A stretch of DNA of 64,000 bases from the NCBI RefSeq assembly GCF_036711975.1, contig NW_027248941.1, forward strand, positions 496,001-560,000. The letters run 5' to 3'. The translations under genes were made by a program, and so were the position numbers. The stretch is from Onthophagus taurus (lineage: Eukaryota; Arthropoda; Insecta; Coleoptera; Scarabaeidae). Positions 1 to 11,200 of this stretch are shown here, one piece after another (within the stretch, counting starts at the first letter, position 1; every line of letters starts with the position of its first letter). The notes beneath the pieces are model-generated. The model searched no databases. It was not told the origin of the DNA and saw nothing but the letters and a program-made list of their open reading frames with translations.

Positions 1-2268
1 AACGTTTCAGTTCAACAACAACAAAAAGTGCAACAAACTGTTTCTGTACAGTGTGAGTTACAAAAAAGAGATGACACGTCAGCTTCTGTAAGGACTATTA
101 TTGATGGGCGAAACCCAAATAGTAACAATAATAATCATCATAATAATCGACCAGCTGTGGTTATGTTGAGTGGAGCTACCGAGGATGTTTCTGGAATTAC
201 GTTCGGATTCGACTTCGAGCAGCTCCTCTCGAACGACGTTTGCGCCGATTTTATGGCACGATACGTGCCCCCAAGATGTAATGATGTCGGGAAAAGTTTT
301 AATTTGGATAAAATTGTTAATTTTATTGGAATAGGTAAGTAATTTCAAATTTTTAATCGAAACATAACCTAACTTTTGATAATTTGTCAAAAAATAATTT
401 TAATTTAAATCAAATTAATTAATTTTTTTAAATTTTTGTGTTTTATTAGATTAAAAACGATTCGATTTATTTAATTAATTAACTTATTTTAAATTAAAAC
501 TTACAAAAAAAATCGTTTTTAAATAACTTTTTAGCTCCATCTATTGGTTGTATTAATAAACGTCATTTAATGACGTTTAAATTTGAGATTAATTTTATTT
601 TGTGCTTTAATTTAGCAATTTCGAATCAATTTTTTTAAACTTTTTCTTTAATTGATACAAAACGATTCGATTTATTTATTAATTAATTAATTTTAAATTA
701 TGATAAAAGAAAAAATCGTTTTTGAATCACTATTTAGCTCCATCTATTGGTTGTCTTAATAACTGTCAGTTAATGACGTTTAATATTGGGGAGAATTTTA
801 TTTTGTGTTTTAATTTAGCAATTTAAAACTTAATTTTTTTAAATTGTTGTTTTATTTGGTACAAAACGATTCGATTTATTTATTAATTAATTAATTTTAA
901 ATTATGATAAAAAAAAAAATCGTTTTTGAATCATTATTTAGCTCCATCTATTGGTCGTATTAATAACTGTCAGTTAATGACGTTTAAAATTGGGGTTAAT
1001 TTCATTTTGTGTTTTAATTTAGCAATTTAAAAATTAATTTTTTTAAATTGTTGTTTTATTTGGTACAAAACGATTCGATTTATTTCATTAATTAATTCAT
1101 TTTAAATTAAAAATTTTAAAAGAACGTTTTTAAACAACTTTTTAGCTCCATCTATTGGTTGTATTAATAAACGTCAGTTAATGACGTTTGAATTTGTGGT
1201 TAATTTTATTTTGTGTTTTAATTTAGCAACCTCAAATCAATTTTTTTAAATTTTTGATTTATTAGATACAAAACGATTCGATTTATTTCATTAATTAATT
1301 CATTTTAAAGTAAAATTTAAAAATATCGTTTTTAAATAACTTTAGCTCCATCTATTGGTTGTATTAATAAACGTCAGTTAATGACGTTTAAATTTGAGGT
1401 TAATTTTATTTTATGTTTTAATTTGGCAATTTCAAATTAATTTTTTTTTTAATCTTGGTTTTATTAGAGTCAAAATGATTCGATTTATTTAATTAATTAA
1501 TTTATTTTAAGTAAATGTTAAAAAAATCGAAATTAAATAACTTTTTAACTCCATCTATTGGTTGTATTAATAAACGGCACTTAATGATGCTTAAATTTGA
1601 CATTAATTTCATTTTGTGTTTCAATTTAGCAATTTCGTATGATTTTTTTTTTAATTTTTGTGTTAATTGACACAAAATACTCGATTTATTTAATTAATTA
1701 ATTTATTTTAAATTAAAATTTTAAAAAATCGTTTTTAAATAACTTGTTAACTCCATCTATTGGTTGTATTAATAACTGTCAGTTAATGACGTTTAAAATT
1801 GGGGTTAATTTCATTTTATGTTTTAATTCAGCAATTTCAAATTAATTTTTTTTAAATTTCGGTTTTATTTCGTACAAAATGTTTCGATTTATATAATTAA
1901 TTAATTTGTATAAAATTAAAATTTAAAAAAAAACTCTTAACTCCATCTATTGGTTGTATTAATAACTGTAATTGGGGTTAATTTTATTTTGTGTTTTAAT
2001 TAATCAATTTCAAGTTAATCTTTCTTGATTTTTGTTTTATTTGGTACAAAATGGTTCGATTTATTTAATTAATTTATTTATTTTAATTAAATGTTAAAAA
2101 AATCGTTTTTAAATAACTTTTAGCCCCATCTATCGGTTGTATTAATAACTACATGTGTCACTCAATGACGTTTAAATTTGAGGTTAAATTTAATTTTGTG
2201 TTTTAGCTTGGGAGGATGTCGTCAAAGAGACGAACGGAAAGGTTCAATATTACACAGAGAGCTTATAA
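1..2268 (+). CDS. Last two exons of an unrecognised Gln/Asn-rich protein gene (5' end outside window)
   Basis: The reading frame is open from base 1 to 334 and ends in a good donor (GTAAGT at 335). It joins in frame to an exon at 2207-2268 (acceptor TTTTAG at 2201-2206) that ends in TAA. The visible C-terminus is about 131 residues: a Gln-rich start, an Asn/His run near residues 38-48, then a compact conserved-looking end with an ITFGFDFEQLL segment, a YVPPRCND segment and a tail reading AWEDVVKETNGKVQYYTESL. The contrast between low complexity and an ordered C-terminal module suggests a large regulatory or RNA-related protein, but I do not recognise the family and assign no function. Base 10 ends in TTTCAG, so an acceptor just inside the window is possible. 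The 1.87-kb intron is filled by a tandem array. I am confident it is coding; its identity is unknown. Confidence 0.7.
400..2206. repeat. Tandem array, ~203-bp unit, about nine copies, inside the terminal intron
   Basis: The phrase CTCCATCTATTGGTTGTAT recurs near 536, 736, 941, 1145, 1346, 1549, 1753, 1938 and 2124, a spacing of about 185-209 bp. Each unit also carries ATTAATAA, a TCAGTTAATGACGTTTAA dyad, TTTTGTGTTTTAATTTAG, ACGATTCGATTTATT and an AATTAATTAATT run. Copies differ by substitutions and small indels, so this is an old, diverged array. The last copy is a distinct variant (GTCACTCAATGACG), and its TTTTGTGTTTTAG supplies the splice acceptor of the terminal exon at 2207. Confidence 0.9.
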
Positions 2269-4157
2269 TTGGAACTAAAAAACCTTGTGATCACACGGCG
2301 GCTCATCCGTGGAAAGTGAAGAGGATGGATGTGCCGTTGGCTAGTCAAAGAGTCGTTCGCTTTCCTTTTTTTGTTTAGAAGATTTGGGAACAAGACACGA
2401 AAAGTTATATTAACTATATAAAAAGAGAAAAAAATGGAGTAAGAATACTGTGCTTTAGTAGTGTTTTACAAAATGCTGCATTTCAGCCCTACGGAAGTGA
2501 TTTTTGTGTACGATGATGGACTTAGTTGTTGCAGATTACATTTTTTTTTTGATTCGAAGAATAATTTAAGCCCAAAAATCGATTAGTTTTGAAGTTGTTT
2601 AATAAACCCTATTGAAAGTTGCATTTAAATTATTTTAATCTGCATAAAAAGTGAGGGAAAAGTAAAAAGCACAGCACAGAGCCGTTTTTTAATTATTTTT
2701 AATTTGCTTTTGCGAATTTTGTCGTGTAAATTAAAAAAAATCGTAATATACCGTCGATATTTTCGTGTATACTCTAGAAATAATAATTAATAAAAAATAT
2801 ATACAAAAAAATGATAAAATAAAACATAAAGCATACAAAGATATGCGTAACTATAAATATTAGGGGTTAAGTAGATTATTATTATTCCTTTTTTCTTGTT
2901 TCATTGATTAAAAAAACAATAATCGTGCAATAACCACACAAAATTCTTAATTCGTCTAGAAAGAATCAAAAAAAAAAATATGGTAATTTTTTTTTTATTA
3001 ATATTTTAATGTGGTACCACTTCATTGTAATCAAACTTCAAACTTAATGTATGAATTGTCAATGTCAAAATTGTCAGTGTCGAAATCAACTACAATCGTA
3101 ATAATTTTTATGTTTATTTTGAGTTATAAAAGCGATGTGATGAAAATAATTTGATGCTAAAAGAATGTACTTTATTTTGGGTTTGTTTTGTGAATTTTCT
3201 TTTGGTGAAGTTAACCAAAATTATCGACCTGTATCTAAGTGTAACATAAACTGGAAAAGATTAATTAGTTCCGCAATCATTTAGAATTTTTTTATTATTT
3301 TGTAGCAATACAATCGGAGGAAAAGATAAAGGTAAATCAAATCGAAAATTTTTTGAAAAAAAAAATGAATAAATAAATAAAGGCAGTAAGTAGCATCTTT
3401 ATTAAAAAAAAAAAACAACTAAAACTACTATTTACTACTACTATAAAATGTACAGTGTTAATTTTCATATTTGTATCGATATAATTATAAAAAATATATA
3501 TGCATAATATATATTTTTAAGATCTCTAGAGAAAAAAAAAAGATTCATTAACATTTCTTCGTTTAATTTATTCGCAGATGAGTTCTTCTCTTTCAATTTA
3601 ACGTTAAAGGAGCGTAATTTTACTTGTAAAAGGAAAAAAGAAGCCTTTTTTGTCTCTAAAATAAAACGTTTATGCTAAGTATCTTTTCGAAATTGTTACT
3701 TAAAGGAGTAAATTCTAAAAAAAGGAGATTGTTTTGTTTTATATTTATAAAATAATAAAGAAAAGTATAAAATGATTTAAATTAATTTATTAAAATACAA
3801 CATAACCGCAACTGTCAAAAAAATTATTGTAAATTTTTTATTTTAAGTTGGCAGGTATGAAAATCGGCCATTTTAGTTAATGTTGTTGTTGGGTGAACAC
3901 GTCAAGTTGACGTTTATAAAAATGAGGAAGAAGTGTGGTGTATCAAAAGTGATTTCGATTAATACCGAAGTTAATAAATTCAGATTATATGATATAAGTT
4001 AAGCAGGTTAGTAATATTGAAGGGTTTTGCAATAAAATAGTGTTTATTTGTTAGTTGTGTTGAAGACTTTGAAGAGAAGCAAATAGAACACGGAATAAGC
4101 CTCGAAAGATAAAGGAGGAGCCCTAGATAATGGCAGGTTATTGTGTTTTTTTTTTTA
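2269..4157. other. 3' UTR of the first gene, then AT-rich intergenic DNA
   Basis: No credible reading frame lies here. The first few hundred bases after the stop at 2268 are probably 3' untranslated. AATAAA-type signals occur at 2601, 2789 and 2818. The remainder is AT-rich with A and T runs. A slightly GC-richer stretch at 3860-3930 could be regulatory, but nothing in it is diagnostic. Confidence 0.5.
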
Positions 4158-4159
4158 AT

Positions 4160-4259
4160 TAGAACTAACACTAGAACTAGAAACATTCAGTTTTAGCCGT
4201 CTTTAGAGACGTGCGGCTAAATCCGAATGTTTTTAGTTCTAGCTCTAGTGTTACTTCTA
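4160..4259. repeat. Foldback element, ~40-bp imperfect arms
   Basis: The left arm at 4160-4199 (AGAACTAACACTAGAACTAG at its outer end, TTTTAGCCG at its inner end) is mirrored at 4213-4259 (CGGCTAAA ... CTAGTGTTACTTCT) with a few mismatches and a short loop containing CTTTAGAGACG. The arm ends resemble the hairpin at the centre of the family A elements elsewhere in the window. Confidence 0.8.
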
Positions 4260-4309
4260 ATGATAGGACTATGTTATGCTAAATAGCACTATATTATAGT
4301 GCTATATTC

Positions 4310-5030
4310 TTATAATTAACTAAAATCGTTTTTAAATAACTCTTTAGCTCCATCTATTGGTTATATTAATAAACGTCACTTGATGACATTTAAATTTGAG
4401 GTTAATTTTATTTTGTGTTTTAATTTAATAATTTATCAATTTTTTTAAATTTTGGTTCTATTAGAGTCAAAATAATTCGATTTATTTAATAAATTAATTT
4501 ATTTTAAATTAAAATTTAAAGAAAGTAGTTTTTGAATAACTTTTTAACTCCATCTATTGGTTTTATTAATAAACGTCACTTGATGACATTTAAATTTAGG
4601 GTTAATTTTATTTTGTGTTTTAATTTAACAATTTCTTATCAATTTTTTTAAATTTTGGTTCTATTAGAGTCAAAATAATTCGATTTATTTAATTAATTAA
4701 TTTATTCTAAATTAAAATTTAAAGAAAGTAGTTTTTGAATAACTTTTTAACTCCATCTATTGGTTGTATTAATAAACGTCACTTAATGACGTTAAATTTG
4801 AAATTACATTTATTTTGTGTTTTAATTTAGCAATTTTTTTTCAATTTTAGTTATATTTGATACAAAATGACTCAATTTATTTTAATAATTAATTTATTTT
4901 AAATTAAAATTAATAAAAAATTATTTTTAATCAATTTTTAGCTCCATCTATTGGTTGTATTAATAAATATATTTGTCACTCAATGACGTTTAAATTTGAG
5001 GTTAAATTTTATTTTGTGTTCTATCTAATA
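4310..5030. repeat. Second array of the ~203-bp unit, four copies
   Basis: The CTCCATCTATTGG phrase recurs near 4348, 4550, 4750 and 4941. The array ends, like the first one, with a copy carrying the special variant GTCACTCAATGACG followed by TTTTGTGTT, after which the sequence becomes unique (CTATCTAATACTAAATAG). It lies between the first gene and the dehydrogenase gene. Confidence 0.88.
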
Positions 5031-5255
5031 CTAAATAGCATTAGATAGCGATAAGTTGTTATATAGAAAAACACCTAAAAAGCTTTTATTGACTCTAAAA
5101 AGGTAATAAAATTGAATAATTTTCTTTTAAAGTTAAATTATATAATAATAATTAGGGTTATTTTAATTTTTACAATTGGTATTAATCAATTGTCAATTTT
5201 GACATCTGTCAAAATTATTTCATTTAAATTTTGCGTTTTATTTAAAAAAATAAAA

Positions 5256-6140
5256 ATGTTATCTTTATTGGAACGTTGGGTAAATAAAATAGCAATCGTA
5301 ACCGGGGCTAGTTCAGGAATTGGAGCTGCGATTGCTCAAAAATTAGTCCAAGGAGGACTTATCGTAACGAATATCTCTTCGACGAATCATTTAATTTTAA
5401 TCATTTTTATTTTTTAATTAGGTTGTTGGAATCGCTAGACATGTGGAAGTAATCCAAACGATTTCGGAGAAGTTAAAAAATGCGAAAGGGAAGCTTCATC
5501 CGTTTAAAGCGGATGTTACGAAAGAAAACGATATCCTCGCACTCTTTGAATTCGTCAAAACCAAATTAGGACCCGTTCATGTTTTGGTTAATAACGCGGG
5601 GATTGCGCGAAGCACGAATCTTTCTAACGGGGATACTTCTAAGTGGAAAGAAATTTTAGATACGAACGTTTTGGGGCCTTGCATCGCTACGAGAGAAGCG
5701 ATCCGAGTAATGAAAAAGCACTCAATCCAGGGACAAATAATTCACATTTCGAGCATTTTAGGACACTATGTTGGTGTTAATATTCCTTTTTTGAACATGT
5801 ACCCAGCTTCGAAGTTTGCAATTAGGGCTTTAACGGAAACTTTAAGACAAGAATTTGTGGCGGAGAAAGTTCCGATAAGAGTTTGTGTAAGATTCGAAAC
5901 TTAATTAATTAATTAACTAATTTTTGCTTATTTTAGACGATTAGTCCAGGTTTTACCGACACTGAAATTATTAAACCCCTATCACAATACAAGGGAAATG
6001 CGAGTTTCGCTAAAGCCTTTGAGGAAACGCCCAAATTAAAATCGGAGGATATCGCGGATGCTGTTGTTTATATATTATCGACCCCTCATCATGTACAAAT
6101 TCAGGATATTATGATTCGTCCGCTTGGAGAGCGCTTTTAA
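5256..6140 (+). CDS. Short-chain dehydrogenase/reductase, farnesol dehydrogenase/DHRS11-like
   Basis: There are three exons (5256-5363, 5422-5886, 5937-6140) with clean GT-AG introns of 58 and 50 bp, giving 258 residues, the usual size for a classical SDR. The Rossmann glycine motif TGASSGIG is at residues 16-23, NNAG at 93-96, the active-site Asn at 118, the catalytic Ser in HISS at 144-147, and YPASK (Y163, K167) completes the tetrad. The family oxidises or reduces alcohols and carbonyls with NAD(P); insect relatives of this type act on farnesol and similar isoprenoids, but the substrate cannot be read from sequence. The frame is open upstream to 5112; I chose the ATG at 5256 because family members start a few residues before the ERWVNK segment. 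There is no signal peptide or membrane anchor, so it is probably cytosolic. Confidence 0.9.
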
Positions 6141-6181
6141 ATCAATTAAACATAAAAATTAATGTTAATGTGACAATAACA

Positions 6182-6187
6182 AATAAA
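6182..6187 (+). terminator. Poly(A) signal of the dehydrogenase gene
   Basis: AATAAA lies 42 bases after the stop codon at 6138-6140. Confidence 0.65.
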
Positions 6188-6429
6188 TTGTGATTAAAAA
6201 TTTAACTATATTGAGGTTAAATTTCATTATAAGTTTTTGTTTTTTTCGTTTTTTAAAGAATTTTCAAAAATATATTAATTTTGAATTAAATGTGCCATCT
6301 ATTGAGATAATTGAAAACTGAAATTTAAAGGATTCTGTTTTTGTATTAGGATACAATTCGTAATTTTACTAATTTTTGTTTCCATTGGATGTTTTATTTT
6401 TGAATAAATTTAACTGAAAAGTTTCAAAA

Positions 6430-6715
6430 TGTTTCCTTGTATCACCCCTAATTGGCCTTGACCTAGTTTAATTTGAAAATTTTTCTCGTAACTTCGAGGA
6501 TGTCTCCTTGAGTTCACCTTGAATGACCTCTAATTCACCTTGACCTAGTTAAAATTGAAAATTTTTCTCGAAACTTTGAGGATGTCTCCTTGAGTTCACC
6601 TTGAACGACCTCTAATTCACCTTGACCTAGTTAAAACTGAAAATTTTTCTCGAAAGTATGAGGTTGTCTCCTTGAGTTCACCTTGAACGACCTCTAATTG
6701 ACATTGGTGAAGATA
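6430..6715. repeat. 82-bp tandem repeat, three copies
   Basis: GAAAATTTTTCTCG recurs at 6475, 6557 and 6639, exactly 82 bp apart. It is accompanied by GTCTCCTTGAGTTCACCTTG and CCTCTAATTCACCTTGACC. The copies are only slightly diverged. The array lies between the convergent dehydrogenase and LIM genes. Confidence 0.88.
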
Positions 6716-6719
6716 AAAG

Positions 6720-7953
6720 TGAATCGTTTTCTGCCTAAATAATTATATCTTCTGATACTTTGGGAAATATTAATCGATTTAGGTTACGGTTTAAATTAAA
6801 ACATTTATTTATAGATATCAATATTTATTCATTTTATAAGTTAATTAATTACACTTAGTCAAGTTTCAAACCGCCGAATTGGTTCGTAACTAGTCTAATT
6901 TCCGTTAGTTGCGATATTAAATAACAGATGTCGCTCGATTGTTTTAAAAACATTTTATTTTAATAAATCTATTACATTATTTATAATTAATTTTATTATA
7001 TAATGTTAAATTTATACATTAACTTATTCAATAAAGGTTTCTTAATTATTATTCAATTAAGGCTTCTCCTTAACGGAGATGTTACTGATAAACTCTCTAA
7101 ACAACACAGAATAAACAAAAATTACGAAATTAACTTACCAATTTGATAATTCCTCACAGATTATTTATTTAACACTATTAAACAATAACTTTTTTAATTA
7201 TTAACATCACCACACTCCACATAAGTCAACAAAAATTGATTTTAAAAGTTAGGTTAGAAACTGTCAAATGTCAGAATTAAATATATTGATATAGACTTTT
7301 TCCGACAGATGGCGCTATCTCTATGCGTCTTTTTCAAGTGACATTTTTGATGTTTTATAAAAAAAAATTTAGTCTTTGACGCATGACATAACCTTAAAAT
7401 TTCAAGTTTTAGTTTTATTTCTTATTTTATCGGCGGAAAAAGTGAGGTTAAGTTAAAGTTTTCGACCGTTACCATGGTGATTTGTCAATTTTAGAACTGT
7501 CAAAATAGAAAATTGTAAGTTGCAAATTTTAATTAATTTAAATTGAAACATACATAAAAATAACTTTTTAAATTATTAACCTCACTACACACTTCACATC
7601 AATCAATAAAAGTTAATTTTAAAAGTGAATTGAATCAATTAATTGAAATAGCCAACCTTAAAACACTAAATTAGGTTGGTAATGATTTGAAATGTCAAAT
7701 TTGAGATAAAATTTATTTATTACATACAAAAAGAATCAATAATTATAAATTGCATGAAATTTCTTTCGAATTACTCCATAAATTTGATTAAAAATATAAT
7801 TTCCAATTTTTTTTCCTTTAATACACTTACATATATCACATTAAAAAGATCGATTATTAATACGTTTTTTTCCATCTTCGGTGGTCGTACGCACATTTAT
7901 ATATAAAGTTTCGATAATATTTTTCTTTCTTAATTAGTTTCGATTATTAAAAC
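6720..7953. other. Intergenic DNA and 3' UTR of the LIM gene, with one family A fragment
   Basis: No coding frame is visible. A minus-orientation family A fragment lies at about 7290-7490 (CAGATGGCGCTATCTC near 7305 and GTTACCATGGTGA near 7468). The part next to 7953 is probably the 3' UTR of the LIM gene on the minus strand. Confidence 0.55.
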
Positions 7954-8279
7954 TTACGCTACGGTCGCATTCCACTTCTCTTTGCGTTGCTCGACGCCGA
8001 ACGCGGTGTCGTAATTGCCTTTCGAGATGAACAAGCGTTTAAAATGTGGGATGCAATAAACTTTACCTTGATTATACGTATACGAATCCATCCTACAACA
8101 AATTCATTAATTAAACGATTTTATTAATAATTAATAATAATGAGTCACCTTAAAATCGTTCCACATTCGGTACATTTAAAACATTTCTTGTGGTAGTTGA
8201 GGTTATGTACGGTGATCTTTTCCAGGGGGTAAATACGTTCTTTGCAACCATCGCAAGAATCCAAACCGCTCGTTGTATC
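7954..8279 (-). other. Exons coding the C-terminal LIM domain
   Basis: Two exons (8149-8279 and 7954-8092) encode [15 protein letters not shown] and, after the intron, [11 protein letters not shown]. These give the eight zinc ligands of one LIM domain, followed by [10 protein letters not shown] and a short tail ending at TAA (7954-7956). The SKGNYD extension after the LIM domain is characteristic of the LIMA1/LIMD2/XIRP group. The intron splits the domain at the same place and in the same phase as in the upstream LIM domain. Confidence 0.9.
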
Positions 8280-11200
8280 CTGTGGATATAATCAAGTTTT
8301 TTTTTTGACATTTCGCGAAAAAAATTTTTTTTTTTGACAGTTTATTAATTAAATAAATAAATAAAGAGAAAGTAATAAAGAGAAGAAATCGTTAAATAAG
8401 AGAACATTTAAGTATACCTTTTTTATTTTCACACTAATGTATACAAAAAGAGAAAAGAACTAAGAGAGAAAAAAAAATTTGGTTGGCACTATTTGCTATA
8501 ACGAAGTGAAGTTAGGGTTTGAAAAGAGGGAGACAAAAAATTGATTGTTATTAATTAATTATCTTTTAAACGGAAGACTAAGAGTTGAAATGGAAAGATT
8601 TTTCTTTCTAAAAAGATACATTAAAACATTTCTTTAATGTACATCGAGAAAACAACAATAATAACTCTAATTTACATTGTTTTTTTTTTCTAAAAAAGGG
8701 TTAACATACAGATATAAAAAGTTTTTTTCGATTTCTTCATCAAATTCCTTTTTTTTCAACGTGGGTGATAATGAATTAGTAGAAGATTAAAGACGTTTAA
8801 AAATTGACACGGTCCCATGTAAATCTCTCGAAAATCTCAATTATTTTGTTTTAATTCAGTCTTTTAGCTTAATTAATCCAATTTTTAAGAGTGTTAATTA
8901 ATTAAGTATTTTTTTAAAAAGGGGGTAACATATAAATGTACAAATATTGTGGTAAAACTCTAAACGCTAAAAAACGAAAAAATAATAATAATAATAATAA
9001 AATAGTTAATCAATTAATTAATAGCAGCAAAAAAAATATTTTTTTTGTCATCATTTTGGCTTTTTTCATAATTTTTTTTTATAATTAACAAAATCGTGTT
9101 TAATGTATCCGGTGGGCGCCTGAGGTTGTCTCCGGCGAGTCTTCTCCTCGCGATTTTACTGAAACCAACAAGAAGAAATCGTGTCCAAAAACAATTTGAA
9201 CCGAAAACAACCGGAACAACATCCAAAAAATTGCGATTTGTGCTTTGCTTTGCTATATCATGCGATTATTAACCAACAAAATCGATTAATTCAAGAAAAA
9301 TAAACAAAAAACGATAAAGTGAGGGGGTTGGTTGGAGACGATAAAGTGCGAAGTGCAAAAGTTATCAAAATTAAGAAATAAGAAGGAAAACTAATTATTA
9401 CATAGCAATAAAAAATGTTGCTCATAAGATTTGGTGTGTTATTACAAGCCGAGGCAGTGGAGGTTTTCCTTATAAAGCAATAAGAAAGAAATTCTGATGT
9501 GTCATTACAAGCCGAGGCAGTAGCTTTGTTTAATACAAAACAATAAGAAAAAGTTTTTCTATACACTTGAAAAAGTTAGGTTAGGTTGAAAAAAATGATA
9601 ACGTAATTTTAACAACGCAATAAATAACTAATTCGTTACAAAAATTGAATGTACTCACTCTGCCTTAAAAGCGTATCTTTCAGCTTCATTTAATGTGGAA
9701 ATTGTTTAATATAATTATTATAAAACGTTTTTTTGATGCAACAGGTGATTTTTTTAAAGATGTCGGTGTTTATTGACAAATCACCATGGTAACGGCAGGG
9801 TTGAAAACTTTGAAACGAAAAATTATTTTAGTCGCAAAATTTTCGTAGACTTTTCCGCTGATGGAATAAGAAATAAAACTAAAATTAGAAATTTTTTAGG
9901 CATAACCTCAAAATTTCTAGTTTTAGTTTTATTTCTAACTCAGAATGAGTTAAATGAATTTTTTTTTTAATGAAACGTCAAAAATGTCATTTGAAAAAGA
10001 CGCGTAGGAGGTAGCGCCATCTAGTAAAATTTATTGGCATTAATTAATTTTTTTTTAATTTTTAATGAATTTGTTAAAAATTCGAAGAATAACTCGTTTT
10101 AACAAAACGCACAAAGACACACGGCATAACCTCAAAATTTCTAGTTTTAGTTTTATTTCTAATCCAAAATTAAATCAGATTTTATTTAATGAAACGTCAA
10201 AAAATGTCACTTGAAAAAGACGCATGGGTGATAGCGCCATCTGTTGGGAAAACTCCAAAAATTTTTGTAACTATCTTCTCATCATGTCAAATATTTTAAA
10301 ATTTAAATTGGAGAAAATTTTATTTTCGAAAATTAGAAACGGTTTATATAGCAAATTAATACTATAGTTCGTTTTTTTTCTATAATACTTGTCGATGTAA
10401 ATTATTTAGGGTTTCTGTTGGTATTATCTAGGACCCTTATAAAATTTGTTGTTTTCATGATTTTTAGTAACATTGTCAGTAACTAATTAGTTGAGGTTAA
10501 AATACTAATAAATTTTTAGATAAATACGATTTTGACGAAGTACATATGTTATAAAAACGTGCTACAAAGTAATTACATAGAATAAAATACCTTTTCTAGG
10601 TAAGTAAATGGCAAATAAACACCCCACAACACTTTTTATGCACCTTTTCTTTTTGAATAACGAAAGCTCAAACGTCAATGTGACATATTTACTTCAAAAC
10701 ATGATAAAACAAAACTCCCTGTTAATTTTGCCAACTTTACAACAATTTGACAGGTATTATAGAAAAAAAATGAACTATAGAAGAATTGATTTTGAGATCA
10801 ACTTTAATTATATCTGCCATAAATACGTAAAAAAGTCAAATTCATTACAAACTGTCATTGTCATAAAAAATTCGACGCGTGTTGAAAACGTTTAAACATT
10901 ATCAGGTTATTTTGTTGAGTTTATGAACGTTTTTTACGTTTAATTGAAGCTAAAAGGTATGTTTTTAAGGCAAATTTAGTAAATTGACGATTTAATGACG
11001 AGATAAATAAATTAAAAAGTTAACCTAAAAAATTGAAATTGTAGAAACTTTTTTTTTAATTATAATGAGGAAATGATTGGGCGCGTTCACCAACTGTCAA
11101 CGTTTGCAAACGGAGACCAAACTGTTGGCAACATTTCTGGTGAACGCAATGCTAACTTCAAACGTGTTTGGTAAACGGCCGCCATTTTATCAATCGTATG

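Noticed and set aside
5112-5255. N-terminal extension of the dehydrogenase from 5112
   Set aside because: The frame is open, but the extension is an AT-rich hydrophobic translation and the family starts near 5256.
9014-9970. Open frames at 9014-9226, 9291-9566 and 9773-9970
   Set aside because: The frames show no family motifs and two of them lie within repeats; only the GC-rich part near 9100-9230 is kept as a possible exon.
10608-10895. A 95-residue open frame
   Set aside because: It falls in a diverged repeat shared with 22330-22640 and has no start context or domain.
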